Positions 1-7,924 of a stretch of 35,731 bases of DNA are shown here, piece after piece. The stretch's first letter is position 1. Each line of letters starts with the position of its first letter. The translations under genes and the position numbers were made by a program. The DNA is from Intestinimonas aquisgranensis (GTDB taxonomy: Bacteria > Bacillota > Clostridia > Oscillospirales > Oscillospiraceae). The stretch spans positions 1 to 35,731 of the forward strand of contig JAJEQY010000032.1 in NCBI GenBank assembly GCA_020687605.1, written 5' to 3'. The notes under the pieces were generated by a model. The model worked only from the letters and a program-made list of their open reading frames with translations. It did not search any database and was not told the DNA's origin.

Positions 1-47
1 GGGTCTCTTCCGATCGCTGCCATCGGCAGCGCCCGCTGTTTTTTCAT
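1..47 (-). CDS. Possible N-terminus of a further minus-strand gene (partial)
   Basis: An ATG at 47-45 on the minus strand opens a frame that runs off the window edge, starting M-K-K-Q-R-A-L-P. The start resembles a signal or membrane anchor, and the position just downstream of the DUF3021 gene would fit a third gene in that operon. No Shine-Dalgarno sequence precedes it. The same bases form a small hairpin (15-21 pairing with 25-31) followed seven bases later by a T run on the plus strand, so this could instead be a weak terminator of a plus-strand gene outside the window. Both readings are tentative. Confidence 0.2.
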   Translation of the reverse strand, partial: MKKQRALPMAAIGRD

Positions 48-81
48 CTTGAATAAGCACAAATATGGGAGAAAGGCGGTA

Positions 82-906
82 TCACGGGGACGGACTGCGC
101 CGTCCCTGGCCCAGCAGCCAGCCGGTCAGCTCCCCCAGCCCGGCGGCACAGAAAGTCACGGCGCAGAAGGGGAGGGCGGAGTGGTTATAGACCAGGGGAA
201 CGGCGGCCAGGAAGCAGAGGGCGCACAGCAGGGGGTAGAGGGGGCAGAAGCCCTGCCGCCGGGCCAGGGAGAGGCCGGAGCAGAAGCTGCCCACGGGGAG
301 GAGCAGGTAGAGGTAGATGAGACCGGTGAGCACCGGTACGTCTGGGGCGTCGAAGAAAGAGAGGCCGGCGGGGAGCAGAAGGCAGAGGAGGAGGGCGAAG
401 GGCGCATAGGGCAGGGTCTCTTTCCACTTCAGGGGGGAGGGGCCTGGGGAGAGACCCAGCTTTTCCCGGATGGCGGCCACCTCGGCGTACCAGCCCACCC
501 AGCGGCCCAGCCAGATCAGGGCGTAGAACACCGCCAGCAGGACCAGGGGCAACAGCACCCGCTCCACACCGGCGTTGAGACCTACCCAAAGGGCCACGGT
601 AGCCGCCATGGTCAGGAAGTGGGCCAGAGTGCGCTTCACCAGCGCCTGTCCGGTTCCGGCAAAGGGCAGGGTGGCGATCCCAAGCTCTGCCCCGAACAGG
701 GCAAAGAGCGCGAAGGACACAATCACCCCCAGCCACTCCGGTTGAAAGCGGAAATTGCAGTTGGGGAATACAAAGCCGGTAAAATGGGCGGGCCCGAACA
801 GGGGGATGGAGCCCAGCAGGTAGCCCAGCAGCAGATGGGCGGCCACGCCCACCAGCCCTCCCGCGAGGGCACGGCGCAGGGCCTGTGTTCTGTTGTCGAA
901 CAGCAT
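82..906 (-). CDS. DUF3021-type membrane protein with extra C-terminal membrane half (LytTR partner)
   Basis: A 274-residue integral membrane protein. The start at 906 is chosen because GGGAGG lies just upstream, whereas an upstream in-frame start overlaps the preceding gene. The first ~145 residues look like DUF3021: four hydrophobic segments, an R-T-L-A-H-F motif and an I-W-L-G-R-W ending. The rest adds three or four further hydrophobic segments, making the protein about twice the usual DUF3021 length. Known family role: DUF3021 proteins pair with LytTR regulators, as in the HdrRM and BrsRM systems of streptococci, where the membrane protein antagonises the regulator. By inference this one holds the neighbouring LytTR protein inactive until a membrane or envelope signal arrives. 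It lies 14 bases downstream of the regulator and is probably cotranscribed. What the additional membrane half does is not visible. Confidence 0.75.
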   Translation of the reverse strand: MLFDNRTQALRRALAGGLVGVAAHLLLGYLLGSIPLFGPAHFTGFVFPNCNFRFQPEWLGVIVSFALFALFGAELGIATLPFAGTGQALVKRTLAHFLTMAATVALWVGLNAGVERVLLPLVLLAVFYALIWLGRWVGWYAEVAAIREKLGLSPGPSPLKWKETLPYAPFALLLCLLLPAGLSFFDAPDVPVLTGLIYLYLLLPVGSFCSGLSLARRQGFCPLYPLLCALCFLAAVPLVYNHSALPFCAVTFCAAGLGELTGWLLGQGRRSPSP

Positions 907-920
907 GGTGGTTCCTCCCT

Positions 921-1358
921 TCAGAGACCGATGGCCTCTTTGATCTTCTTGACATACCGCCGGGAGACATAGCACACCGTGTCCCCGGCCAGAGTCATGC
1001 GGATGGTGCCGGTGAGGGAGAGGTCCAGAGCGGTGACCTTTTTGAGGTTGACGATCTCCGAGTGGGAGATGCGGACGAAGATGTGCCGGTCCAGCCTGCC
1101 CTCCAGCTCATAGAGCCGCTCCCGCAGGTCGTAGATGCCCCCAATGGTCTGGACTTTCACCCCCTTGTCCTCCCCGTAGCACCGGAGGATGTCCTCCGCC
1201 CGGAGGGGAACGGCGGTCTCTCCGTCCCAGGCCATGAGGAGGGCGTCCCGATTGGAGAGCCGGGCGGCCAGAGCCCGGACCTCGTCGGTCATGGCGGGGG
1301 CGGTGATGGTCACCGAGAGACCTGGAGCGGCGGGGTCAATGCGTACCTTTACGTCCAT
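921..1358 (-). CDS. LytTR-family transcriptional regulator
   Basis: A 145-residue cytoplasmic DNA-binding protein. The C-terminal ~95 residues fit a LytTR domain: I-Y-D-L-R-E-R-L-Y-E-L-E, then R-H-I-F-V-R-I-S-H-S-E-I-V-N-L, and a final Y-V-S-R-R-Y-V-K-K-I-K. There is no receiver domain, so it is not a classical response regulator. It matches stand-alone LytTR regulators that work with a membrane inhibitor, and such an inhibitor candidate is encoded directly downstream. The N-terminal ~50 residues are a short uncharacterised alpha/beta stretch. The start has a good AGGAGG site, and a strong promoter lies only a few bases upstream, giving a very short leader. Autoregulation is likely by analogy with related systems, but I could not find a convincing paired LytTR site. 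Confidence 0.85.
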   Translation of the reverse strand: MDVKVRIDPAAPGLSVTITAPAMTDEVRALAARLSNRDALLMAWDGETAVPLRAEDILRCYGEDKGVKVQTIGGIYDLRERLYELEGRLDRHIFVRISHSEIVNLKKVTALDLSLTGTIRMTLAGDTVCYVSRRYVKKIKEAIGL

Positions 1359-1381
1359 GGAAGCTCCCTCCTTTCGCCCTC

Positions 1382-1410
1382 AGTATACGAAAAAGAGGAC
1401 CGCCTGTCCA
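1382..1410 (-). promoter_or_regulatory. Sigma-A-type promoter of the LytTR operon
   Basis: On the minus strand TGGACA (1410-1405) is separated by 17 bases from TATACT (1387-1382). Each hexamer differs from consensus by one base. Transcription would begin near 1375, leaving about 17 bases before the start codon at 1358. The -35 box sits in the loop and distal arm of the upstream gene's terminator hairpin. Confidence 0.6.
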
Positions 1411-1431
1411 TGAAAAGGGGACAGACGGTCC
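1386..1431 (-). terminator. Rho-independent terminator of the diguanylate cyclase gene
   Basis: Bases 1397-1409 and 1419-1431 form a 13-pair stem with one mismatch around a 9-base loop. On the minus strand the stem is followed by TCTTTTTC. It lies 19 bases after the stop of the GGDEF gene. A shorter run of A on the other side may let it act weakly in the opposite direction. Confidence 0.75.
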
Positions 1432-1449
1432 AAAAAGGCAGATAAATGG

Positions 1450-3834
1450 TCACTCCTGAGAGGAAGCGGCGCTCTGACACTGGGCCAGCTCCCGCTCCAG
1501 CAGGGCAAGGCGCTCCTTGAGCCGCTCCTTGACCAGCTGGTTGCCCAGCAGGTTGGCCACCAGTGAGAGGGCGCGGGCCTGCCCATCGGTCCACATCCGG
1601 CTGACCCGGCACTCGTCGAAGCCCACAAAGCCAATCATCCTGCCCTCGTCCCGGATGGCGCACTGGAGCATGGACACGATGCCCTGGGGGGCCAGGTCGT
1701 TGTAATTCTGCTGGGGCAGCTCACGGATGTCCCGGCAGCAGAAGAGTCCGTTTTCGTCGAAGTTTTTGGGGTAGTCCACCATGTCCGCGTAAACGCAGTT
1801 CTGGAGGTTGTGGATCTGGGGCTCCACCCCCTCGGCGCACCACTCGAAGGTGTTGCGGCAGGATTGGCCGTCGGGGGCGTTTTCAAAGATGTAGGCCCGG
1901 CTGACGTCGCAGGCCCGGCCGGCGATTTCCAGCATCTTGCGGATGGAGGTGTGGATGTCGGAGGAGGTGTAGAGCATGCGCATGGCGTACTGGGAGAGGA
2001 GTTGGTCCAGCGCGCCCACCTCGGAGTCGATGGTGCGGTTGACGGCGGATGTGGCAGGGGCCTGGGGGGCAGGCGTGTGGCCGTCGCTCTGGGAGAAGGC
2101 AAAGCTCCCCTTCCCCGCCTTCTTCACCTGATAGAGGGCCTGGTCGGCCAGCTGGAAGAGCTGCTCATAGTCGGTGGCGTCGGCGGGGGCCATGGCCACG
2201 CCCAAGCTGCAGGAGAGCCGGGCGGTGTCGTTGACCAGGATGCCCGAGATGGCGGCCAACAGCTCCTGGGCTTTTCGGGCGGCGGTCTCCCGGCTGCCCA
2301 CATCGGGGAGGAAGATCAGGAACTCATCGCCGCCGATACGCCCCAGGATATCGCCCCGGCGGAAGACCCGCCGCAGGGCTGCGGCGGCGTCGGAGAGGAC
2401 GGCGTCGCCGCACATGTGGCCAAAACAGTCGTTGATGGACTTGAAGCCGTCCAGGTCCATAATCACGAGGGCGTGGGGGCCGAGGCTCTCCATCAGGTGG
2501 GCCTCCACCCGGGCCTGGAGGGTGGAGCGGTTCAGAAGTCCGGTGAGGGCGTCCTTAGAGGCCTGGTCCATGAGCTGCTGCTGATGGCGCTTGTCGGCGT
2601 CGATGTCGGCAATGATGCCCACCACCTTGATGGGGGTGCCGGATGTGTCATTTTGTACCGTGGCCCGGATGCGGCACCAGAAATACCGGTCGCCTCGGCC
2701 CTGCAGCCGCAGCTCCAGCTCGACGTAGGGGGTGCCGGTGGTCAGGGCGCCCACGGCGGCCATAAAACCGTCTCTGTCGTCGGGGTGGATATGGACGGAG
2801 GTGCCGAGATGCTGGGAGAGGTGGTCGGAAGCCGGCGTGTAGCCGAACTTTTTCTTCCAGTTGGAGGAGAAAAAGAGCTTGTCTGCCGCCAGATCCCACT
2901 CAAAGATCACATCGGTGGACTGGTCCATAATGATGCGGTGGCGCTCCAGGGAGAGACGAAGGTCTTCCTCCATATGCTTGCGGCGGGTGACGTCCAGCAC
3001 GACGCTGTAAATGCTCTCCTGGCCGTCGGCGCCGGTATGTACCGTGCCGCGGGACAGCAGCCACACCGTCTGGCCGTCCCCACGCTGGATGCGGTACTCC
3101 AGCTCCACACTCTCTCCGGCCGCCCGGGCGCTGCGCAGCTGCTGGAGGACCTGCGTTCGGTCCTGGGGGCAGATCAGTTCCATGAGCCGGTCCTGAAACC
3201 GGGTTCGCAGCTCCTCGCGGCTGTAACCGCACAGATTCAAAAAGCTGGGGCTGACGCTGAGGAGGGTGAGTCCTCCGTCGACGCTGCACTGGTGCATGCC
3301 GCCGGAGATGTGTTCCATCAGGTCCACCAATTCCGCGCTGCGCTCCTCCAGTCGGGTGCGGACGTGGTCGATCTGACGGCGGATGGCCTCCTGTTCCCGC
3401 AGGGTACGCTCCCGGACATAGTGCTCGCCCCAAACCTGGTCCCGGTCGGGAGCCGATATGTGCAGATGCATCAGGCGCATACCGCCCTCGCCGCGGGCAC
3501 ATACCAGGGTGATGCGGCAGCGCAGGCCGGCCACGGCGGCTCCCTCCACCGGTCGGGCGCACAGCCTGCCCGTGACGATGCAGGCGTCTGATGAGAGAGG
3601 GATGGCGTCCATTTTGGACTCTGTGATCAGGAAAGGACTTGGATATTCACGCAGTTCCGCCTCCAGATCGGCGCCGGTCTCCGCCAAGCCATGACGGGGC
3701 AGCATGCCGCCGCTGCCCATCCAGGTCACCTCCGGGTCCATAATGGACAACAAACCCTGGATGTCCCGCTGTTCCAGATACATACGCTGGAATGTCCGCA
3801 TAAAATCCAACGCCTCACGCCGAAGTGCCTCCAT
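1450..3834 (-). CDS. Diguanylate cyclase with NTF2-like, two PAS, GGDEF and GAF domains
   Basis: A 794-residue soluble sensor enzyme predicted to make cyclic di-GMP from two GTP. Domains in order: an NTF2/SnoaL-like N-terminal domain (about 1-130), a short coiled coil (140-170), PAS 1 (about 170-290), PAS 2 (about 300-420), GGDEF (about 430-590) and a C-terminal GAF-like domain (about 625-785). The active-site motif is G-G-D-E-F at 501-505, so catalysis is expected. An inhibitory R-x-x-D site at 492-495, exactly five residues upstream, suggests product feedback. No membrane segment is visible, so the ligands are probably cytoplasmic or diffusible. The GAF domain after the GGDEF is an unusual placement. 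It is a single-gene unit with its own promoter and terminator. The start at 3834 has GAGGAGG upstream. Confidence 0.88.
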   Translation of the reverse strand: MEALRREALDFMRTFQRMYLEQRDIQGLLSIMDPEVTWMGSGGMLPRHGLAETGADLEAELREYPSPFLITESKMDAIPLSSDACIVTGRLCARPVEGAAVAGLRCRITLVCARGEGGMRLMHLHISAPDRDQVWGEHYVRERTLREQEAIRRQIDHVRTRLEERSAELVDLMEHISGGMHQCSVDGGLTLLSVSPSFLNLCGYSREELRTRFQDRLMELICPQDRTQVLQQLRSARAAGESVELEYRIQRGDGQTVWLLSRGTVHTGADGQESIYSVVLDVTRRKHMEEDLRLSLERHRIIMDQSTDVIFEWDLAADKLFFSSNWKKKFGYTPASDHLSQHLGTSVHIHPDDRDGFMAAVGALTTGTPYVELELRLQGRGDRYFWCRIRATVQNDTSGTPIKVVGIIADIDADKRHQQQLMDQASKDALTGLLNRSTLQARVEAHLMESLGPHALVIMDLDGFKSINDCFGHMCGDAVLSDAAAALRRVFRRGDILGRIGGDEFLIFLPDVGSRETAARKAQELLAAISGILVNDTARLSCSLGVAMAPADATDYEQLFQLADQALYQVKKAGKGSFAFSQSDGHTPAPQAPATSAVNRTIDSEVGALDQLLSQYAMRMLYTSSDIHTSIRKMLEIAGRACDVSRAYIFENAPDGQSCRNTFEWCAEGVEPQIHNLQNCVYADMVDYPKNFDENGLFCCRDIRELPQQNYNDLAPQGIVSMLQCAIRDEGRMIGFVGFDECRVSRMWTDGQARALSLVANLLGNQLVKERLKERLALLERELAQCQSAASSQE

Positions 3835-3890
3835 GGGAACCTCCTCTCGGCCGCGGGAAATGCGGCCTGTTCTTTCCTTCGTTGGTAGTA

Positions 3891-3919
3891 TTATAAACGA
3901 TTTCGGCCTTGTACGGAAG
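3891..3919 (-). promoter_or_regulatory. Promoter of the diguanylate cyclase gene
   Basis: A perfect TATAAT lies on the minus strand at 3896-3891, 17 bases from a weak -35 candidate TTCCGT at 3919-3914. The predicted transcript would start near 3884, about 50 bases before the start codon. The poor -35 suggests that an activator or low expression is possible. Confidence 0.5.
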
Positions 3920-4075
3920 GACTAATTTGTTTAAAAGTCCTAAACGGCGGACAGGGAAGCGAAAAAACGAATGAAATTATATTCCAAATTATAAGCTAAT
4001 TTGCCAAAAATATTTATTCTATCCAGTCTGAAATTGTAGAAAATAGAAACTTTAACAATATGCCACTGTAAAGTG

Positions 4076-4104
4076 TTGCAAAATTTTGTTGCGCGATTTA
4101 TCAT
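4076..4104 (+). promoter_or_regulatory. Promoter of the peptide importer operon
   Basis: TTGCAA at 4076-4081 and TATCAT at 4099-4104 are separated by 17 bases in an AT-rich stretch. Transcription would begin near 4111, giving a leader of about 67 bases before the permease start at 4178. Confidence 0.5.
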
Positions 4105-4177
4105 AATAAGCAATTATTGCCGCACGGTTGACCGCCAGGGACGGACCGTGGGTGCTCATCTCTCGGGAGGCGTCGTC

Positions 4178-5119
4178 ATGCGAAGATACATCATCAAGCG
4201 GATCCTGCTGATGTTCCTGCTGCTGCTGGGCATGAGCTTTATCGTATTCGCCAGTCTTTACATTGCTCCGGGCGATCCGGCGGCCATGGTGGCCGGTCCC
4301 AGTGCCACGGAAGCCGACATTGAAGTGGTCCGGGCCAGCCTGGGGCTGGACAAGCCGTTTTTTGTGCAGTATTTCATTTATTTAAGGAACCTGCTCACGC
4401 TGAACCTGGGCACCTCGTACACCACCCGGCAGCCCATTCTGGATGAGATCCTGGTCCGCCTGCCCAACACCCTGAATCTGGCCACCGCCAGTATCATCAT
4501 CGCGGTGCTGGTGGGCATTCCCTGCGGCATTATCACCGCCCTGAAGAAGGACAAGCTGGCCGACAACATCCTGACCACCGGCTCTCTGGTGGGCATCTCC
4601 ATCCCCAACTTCCTGCTGGGCACCCTGCTGATGTACGTCTTTGCCGTGAAGCTGGAGTGGCTGCCCACCGGCGGTATGACCTACTTCTTCTGGACACCCA
4701 CCGGCTTTAAGCAGGCCATTCTGCCCGCCATCGCACTGAGCACCGCCACCGTGGCCAGCTTCACCCGCATCGGCCGCTCTGCCATGCTGGATGTGCTCCA
4801 GTCCGATTACATCCGCACCGCCAAGAGCAAGGGCCTGAAGCGGAACACCATCATCTTCGGCCACGCCCTGCGCAACGCCCTCATCCCCCTGGTGACCCAG
4901 TTCGGCACCAGCTTCGGCGGCCTGCTGGGCGGCGCCATCATCACCGAGCAGGTCTTCGTCATCAACGGTGTGGGTACCTACCTCATCACCGCCATCAACA
5001 ACCGCAACTACCCCGTGGTCCAGAGCACGGTGCTGGTCATCGCCACGATCTTCATCATCATCAACCTGATCGTGGACATCCTCTACTGCGTCATCGACCC
5101 GCGGATCAGCTACGAATAA
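4178..5119 (+). CDS. Peptide ABC transporter permease, DppB/GsiC type
   Basis: A 313-residue inner-membrane permease that forms half of the channel of a peptide importer. It begins M-R-R-Y-I-I-K-R-I-L with the first membrane helix, then has the periplasm-facing loop typical of DppB and a cluster of helices. The EAA loop that contacts the ATPase is visible near the middle (D-Y-I-R-T-A-K-S-K-G-L). Length and order match DppB, OppB and GsiC. The start at 4178 is preferred over an upstream in-frame codon because GGGAGG lies seven bases upstream and family members start with this membrane segment. It is the first gene of a seven-gene plus-strand unit and is followed after 15 bases by its partner permease. 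Confidence 0.92.
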   Translation: MRRYIIKRILLMFLLLLGMSFIVFASLYIAPGDPAAMVAGPSATEADIEVVRASLGLDKPFFVQYFIYLRNLLTLNLGTSYTTRQPILDEILVRLPNTLNLATASIIIAVLVGIPCGIITALKKDKLADNILTTGSLVGISIPNFLLGTLLMYVFAVKLEWLPTGGMTYFFWTPTGFKQAILPAIALSTATVASFTRIGRSAMLDVLQSDYIRTAKSKGLKRNTIIFGHALRNALIPLVTQFGTSFGGLLGGAIITEQVFVINGVGTYLITAINNRNYPVVQSTVLVIATIFIIINLIVDILYCVIDPRISYE

Positions 5120-5134
5120 GGAGGGACTCACACG

Positions 5135-6052
5135 ATGGACAACAAGCACGGGAACCCCATCCGCGTGGCCTTCCGGAAGCTCTTCCAGAACAAGCTGGCC
5201 ACACTTTGCTTTATCATTCTGATCTTGGAGATCATCCTGGTGGCTCTGGCCCCCGTTATTGCCCCCTACGGCTATGACGAGCAGGACCCCTCCATCCGCC
5301 TGCGGCCCGGTTTCTGGGCCCAGTGGACGGTGGTCACCGACCCCAACGACCCCGACTATAATCCCAACAAGCAGTATGTCCCCGGCCACATCCTGGGCAC
5401 CGATGAGTATGGCCGCGATGTGCTGTCCCGTCTCCTCTATGGCGGCCGGGTCTCCCTGATGGTGGGCTTCGTCTCCACCGCCATGGGCCTGGTGGCCGGC
5501 GTCATCTGCGGTCTGTTGGCTGGCTACTATAAGCGGCTGGACAACCCCATCATGCGCATCATGGACCTGCTGTTTACATTCCCCGGTATCTTGCTGGCCA
5601 TGCTCATCATCGCCATGCTGGGCGTCAATACCTTCAACGCCATGCTGGCCATCAGCATCTGGTCCATCCCCTCCTTCGCCCGGATGGTCCGCGGCAAGGT
5701 CCTCCAGGTCAAAGAGGAGGACTACATCATGGCCACCCGCAGCCTGGGTGCCAAGGACTCCCGCATCATCTTCATCCACATCCTCAAGAACTGCCTGCCC
5801 GTCATCATCGTCATCGCCACCATGCGTATGGCCACCTCCATCATCTCCATCTCCACTCTGAGCTACCTGGGCATGGGCGTGGTCCCGCCCCAGCCTGAGT
5901 GGGGCGGCATGATCGCCACCGGCAAGCAGTACCTGTGGGATGCCCCCAGCCTGATCTTCATCCCCGGCATTGCCGTGATGATCACCGTGATCTGCTTCAA
6001 CATCCTGGGCGACAAGCTGCGCGACATTCTGGACCCCAGTCTGAAGGACTGA
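5135..6052 (+). CDS. Peptide ABC transporter permease, DppC/GsiD type
   Basis: A 305-residue second permease that should heterodimerise with the upstream protein. An N-terminal helix is followed by the family hallmark H-I-L-G-T-D-E-Y-G-R-D-V-L-S-R, then five hydrophobic segments. The ATPase-contact EAA loop reads D-Y-I-M-A-T-R-S-L-G-A. Length and motifs are normal for DppC, OppC and GsiD. AAGGAGGG precedes the start. The 63-base gap to the first binding protein contains a conserved hairpin also seen before the second binding protein. Confidence 0.92.
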   Translation: MDNKHGNPIRVAFRKLFQNKLATLCFIILILEIILVALAPVIAPYGYDEQDPSIRLRPGFWAQWTVVTDPNDPDYNPNKQYVPGHILGTDEYGRDVLSRLLYGGRVSLMVGFVSTAMGLVAGVICGLLAGYYKRLDNPIMRIMDLLFTFPGILLAMLIIAMLGVNTFNAMLAISIWSIPSFARMVRGKVLQVKEEDYIMATRSLGAKDSRIIFIHILKNCLPVIIVIATMRMATSIISISTLSYLGMGVVPPQPEWGGMIATGKQYLWDAPSLIFIPGIAVMITVICFNILGDKLRDILDPSLKD

Positions 6053-6062
6053 TTACCAACCG

Positions 6063-6089
6063 ATATGTCAGCCAAAGGCGGCGTCATAT
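6063..6089 (+). promoter_or_regulatory. Leader dyad ATATG-N17-CATAT before binding protein 1
   Basis: ATATG at 6063-6067 pairs with CATAT at 6085-6089 across exactly 17 bases, and an inner GCC/GGC adds further pairs. The same dyad and spacing recur before the second binding protein with a different inner stem (CACC/GGTG). It is followed by a shared AAAAGGAGAGAA ribosome site. It could be an RNA hairpin near the ribosome site or a protein-binding dyad. Confidence 0.4.
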
Positions 6090-6115
6090 AAAACCAACAA
6101 AAGGAGAGAAGAAAA

Positions 6116-7717
6116 ATGAAGTTATGGAAAAAGCTGCTTACCCTCAGCGTGACCTGTGTTCTGTCTGTCTCTCTGCTGGCCGGCTGCAGTGGCACGACGA
6201 CTCCCAGTACAACTGCGCCCACCGGTACCGAAAGCGGCAATGAGACCGCTGGGGGAGAGATGTTCAACATCGCTCTCACCGCCGCTTTCACAGGTTTCGA
6301 TCCCCTGCGGACCAACGACTCTGCCTCTACCTATGTCAATGCCCAGATCTACGAGACCCTCTATCGTATCAATCCTGAGACCGGCGAGTATGATCCTCTG
6401 CTGGCCACCGAACTGCCCGAGTACTCCGAGGATGGCCTCACCGTTACCGTGAAGCTGCGTGAGGGCGTCACCTTCCACGACGGCACCCCCTTCAACTCCG
6501 AGGCCGTGAAGTACACCTTCGACCTCATCAAGGACCCCGACTTCGGTTCCGCCCGTGCCTCCATTGCCAGCTCCATTGACACCATGGAGTGCCCCGATGA
6601 CTACACCATCGTCTTCCACCTGCTCTATGAGGACGGCGTGTTCACCGCCAAGCTGGCCCACACCAACTCCGCCATCGTCTCCCCCACCGCCCAGCAGAAC
6701 CAGGACCTGATGGTGGACCCCTGTGGCACCGGCCCCTATAAGTTCGTGAGCAGCGTCTCCGGCTCCAACGTGGTCCTCACCCGGAACGACGAGTACTGGG
6801 GTGAGGCCCCTGCCATCAAGGACGTGACCATGACCTACATCGCCGATGAGTCCACCGCCGTGTCCCGGATGGAGACCGGCGAGGTCGACTTCATGCCCAA
6901 CATCAGTGTGGAGCAGCTCTCCCGCGTAGAGAGCAACGCTTCCCTCACCGCCGCTACCTCTGAGGCCGCCGCCCTCTATTATGTGGGCATGCGCGCCTCC
7001 TCCTCTGCCAATCCCATCATGGCCGAAAAGGACTTCCGCATCGCCATTGCCAAGGGCATCGACAAGGAGGGCTATGTGGAATACATGATGCAGGGCTACG
7101 CTGAAGTGGCCAACTCTGTCCTCGGTCCCAAGATCTTTGGCTACACCCCCGAGGCTGAGGAGGCCAACATCGCCTATGATCCCGAGGGTGCCAAGGCCAT
7201 CCTGGACGCCCATCCCGGCTGGGCCGATGAGAAGCTCGTCTTCCTGGTGCCCTCCACCCCCGGTTACGCCAAGATGGGCGAATACTTCCAGGCCAGCCTG
7301 AAGGACGCCGGCTTCAACAACGTACAGATTGAGACCCTGGACTGGACAGCCTGGCTCACCGAGAGTCAGGTGGACAATCGCTTTGACATCACCGTGTACG
7401 GCTGGTCCAATGTGACCCGTGACGGCTCCGAGCTCATGGAGCCCAACTTCCACTCCGTCAACGGTCAGAAGCGCATGCGGGCCACCGAGGAGGATGCCGC
7501 CAAGCTGGACGCCTATATCGATGCCAGTAAGACCACCTCCGATACCGCCGTCCGCACCGAGAACCTGCAGGCCTGCAACAATATGCTCATGGAGGAGGGC
7601 TATGTCCAGCCTGTCTACAACTCTGTGAACATCTTCTGCTACAACAACAAGTACACCAACATCACCCGTGACCCCGGCGGCGCGTTTTATGTCATGGACT
7701 TTGAGTATGCCAGCTGA
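6116..7717 (+). CDS. Peptide-binding lipoprotein of ABC importer, copy 1 (SBP family 5)
   Basis: A 533-residue extracellular solute-binding lipoprotein. The signal peptide ends in the lipobox L-L-A-G-C with Cys24 as lipidation site, followed by a Thr/Ser/Gly-rich linker to about residue 45. The mature part has the SBP_bac_5 pattern: D-P-L-R-T-N-D-S near the N-terminus, Y-E-T-L-Y, then V-T-F-H-D-G-T-P-F-N-S-E-A-V-K-Y and G-T-G-P-Y-K-F. Such proteins capture oligopeptides, dipeptides or glutathione for the DppBC-type permeases. The ligand cannot be read from sequence. The hydrolase at the end of the operon makes gamma-glutamyl peptides a reasonable guess. It is very similar to the next gene over the whole length and clearly arose by tandem duplication. 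Its start has AAAGGAGAG upstream. Confidence 0.92.
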   Translation: MKLWKKLLTLSVTCVLSVSLLAGCSGTTTPSTTAPTGTESGNETAGGEMFNIALTAAFTGFDPLRTNDSASTYVNAQIYETLYRINPETGEYDPLLATELPEYSEDGLTVTVKLREGVTFHDGTPFNSEAVKYTFDLIKDPDFGSARASIASSIDTMECPDDYTIVFHLLYEDGVFTAKLAHTNSAIVSPTAQQNQDLMVDPCGTGPYKFVSSVSGSNVVLTRNDEYWGEAPAIKDVTMTYIADESTAVSRMETGEVDFMPNISVEQLSRVESNASLTAATSEAAALYYVGMRASSSANPIMAEKDFRIAIAKGIDKEGYVEYMMQGYAEVANSVLGPKIFGYTPEAEEANIAYDPEGAKAILDAHPGWADEKLVFLVPSTPGYAKMGEYFQASLKDAGFNNVQIETLDWTAWLTESQVDNRFDITVYGWSNVTRDGSELMEPNFHSVNGQKRMRATEEDAAKLDAYIDASKTTSDTAVRTENLQACNNMLMEEGYVQPVYNSVNIFCYNNKYTNITRDPGGAFYVMDFEYAS

Positions 7718-7737
7718 GTGCCGCCCCGGCGCGTGTA

Positions 7738-7862
7738 GGTCCCGGCGGGCCGCTCCGCCCGCCGGGGACCGCTCTGCAGCATAGGACACCCCTCGAAAAG
7801 GCGGCGCCTGACATGGGGGAGGATACCGGTGCCGCTTCGGCAGCCACGTCTCCCCGCTTTTT
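7738..7862 (+). terminator. Intercistronic hairpins and partial terminator between the binding-protein genes
   Basis: Two structures follow the first binding-protein gene. The first (7738-7750 pairing with 7757-7770, one bulge) is a very stable GC stem without a T run. The second (7815-7855, with an inner stem around 7829-7846) ends GCTTTTT, so it can act as a partial rho-independent terminator. Together they would reduce read-through to the second copy and protect the 3' end of the first message. Confidence 0.5.
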
Positions 7863-7868
7863 AGGTTG

Positions 7869-7895
7869 ATATGCACACCCACTGCGGTGACATAT
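7869..7895 (+). promoter_or_regulatory. Leader dyad ATATG-N17-CATAT before binding protein 2
   Basis: ATATG at 7869-7873 and CATAT at 7891-7895 are spaced exactly as in the leader of the first binding protein, again just upstream of AAAAGGAGAGAA. The inner pairing is CACC with GGTG, unlike the GCC/GGC of the first copy. A TTGATA at 7866-7871 overlaps the left arm, but its spacing to TATAAC (7893-7898) is too long for a confident promoter. Confidence 0.4.
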
Positions 7896-7924
7896 AACAA
7901 AATCAAAAGGAGAGAAAAGTAGAA

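Larger units (their letters stand above)
3835..4177. other. Divergent intergenic region between the cyclase and the peptide importer operon
   Basis: This 343-base gap is much more AT-rich than its surroundings, especially 3920-4110, and holds the promoters for both directions. No gene, RNA gene or clear operator dyad was seen. An open frame that would extend the first permease upstream to 4073 crosses the predicted promoter and adds no family-like sequence, so it is treated as non-coding. Confidence 0.6.

Noticed and set aside
4382..5779. A 465-codon minus-strand frame opposite the permeases
   Set aside because: Repeated Asp/Gly/His low complexity typical of antisense to membrane-protein genes in GC-rich DNA.
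7866..7898. Promoter for the second binding protein (TTGATA ... TATAAC)
   Set aside because: The spacer is 21 bases, too long for a normal promoter, and the segment is better explained by the conserved dyad.
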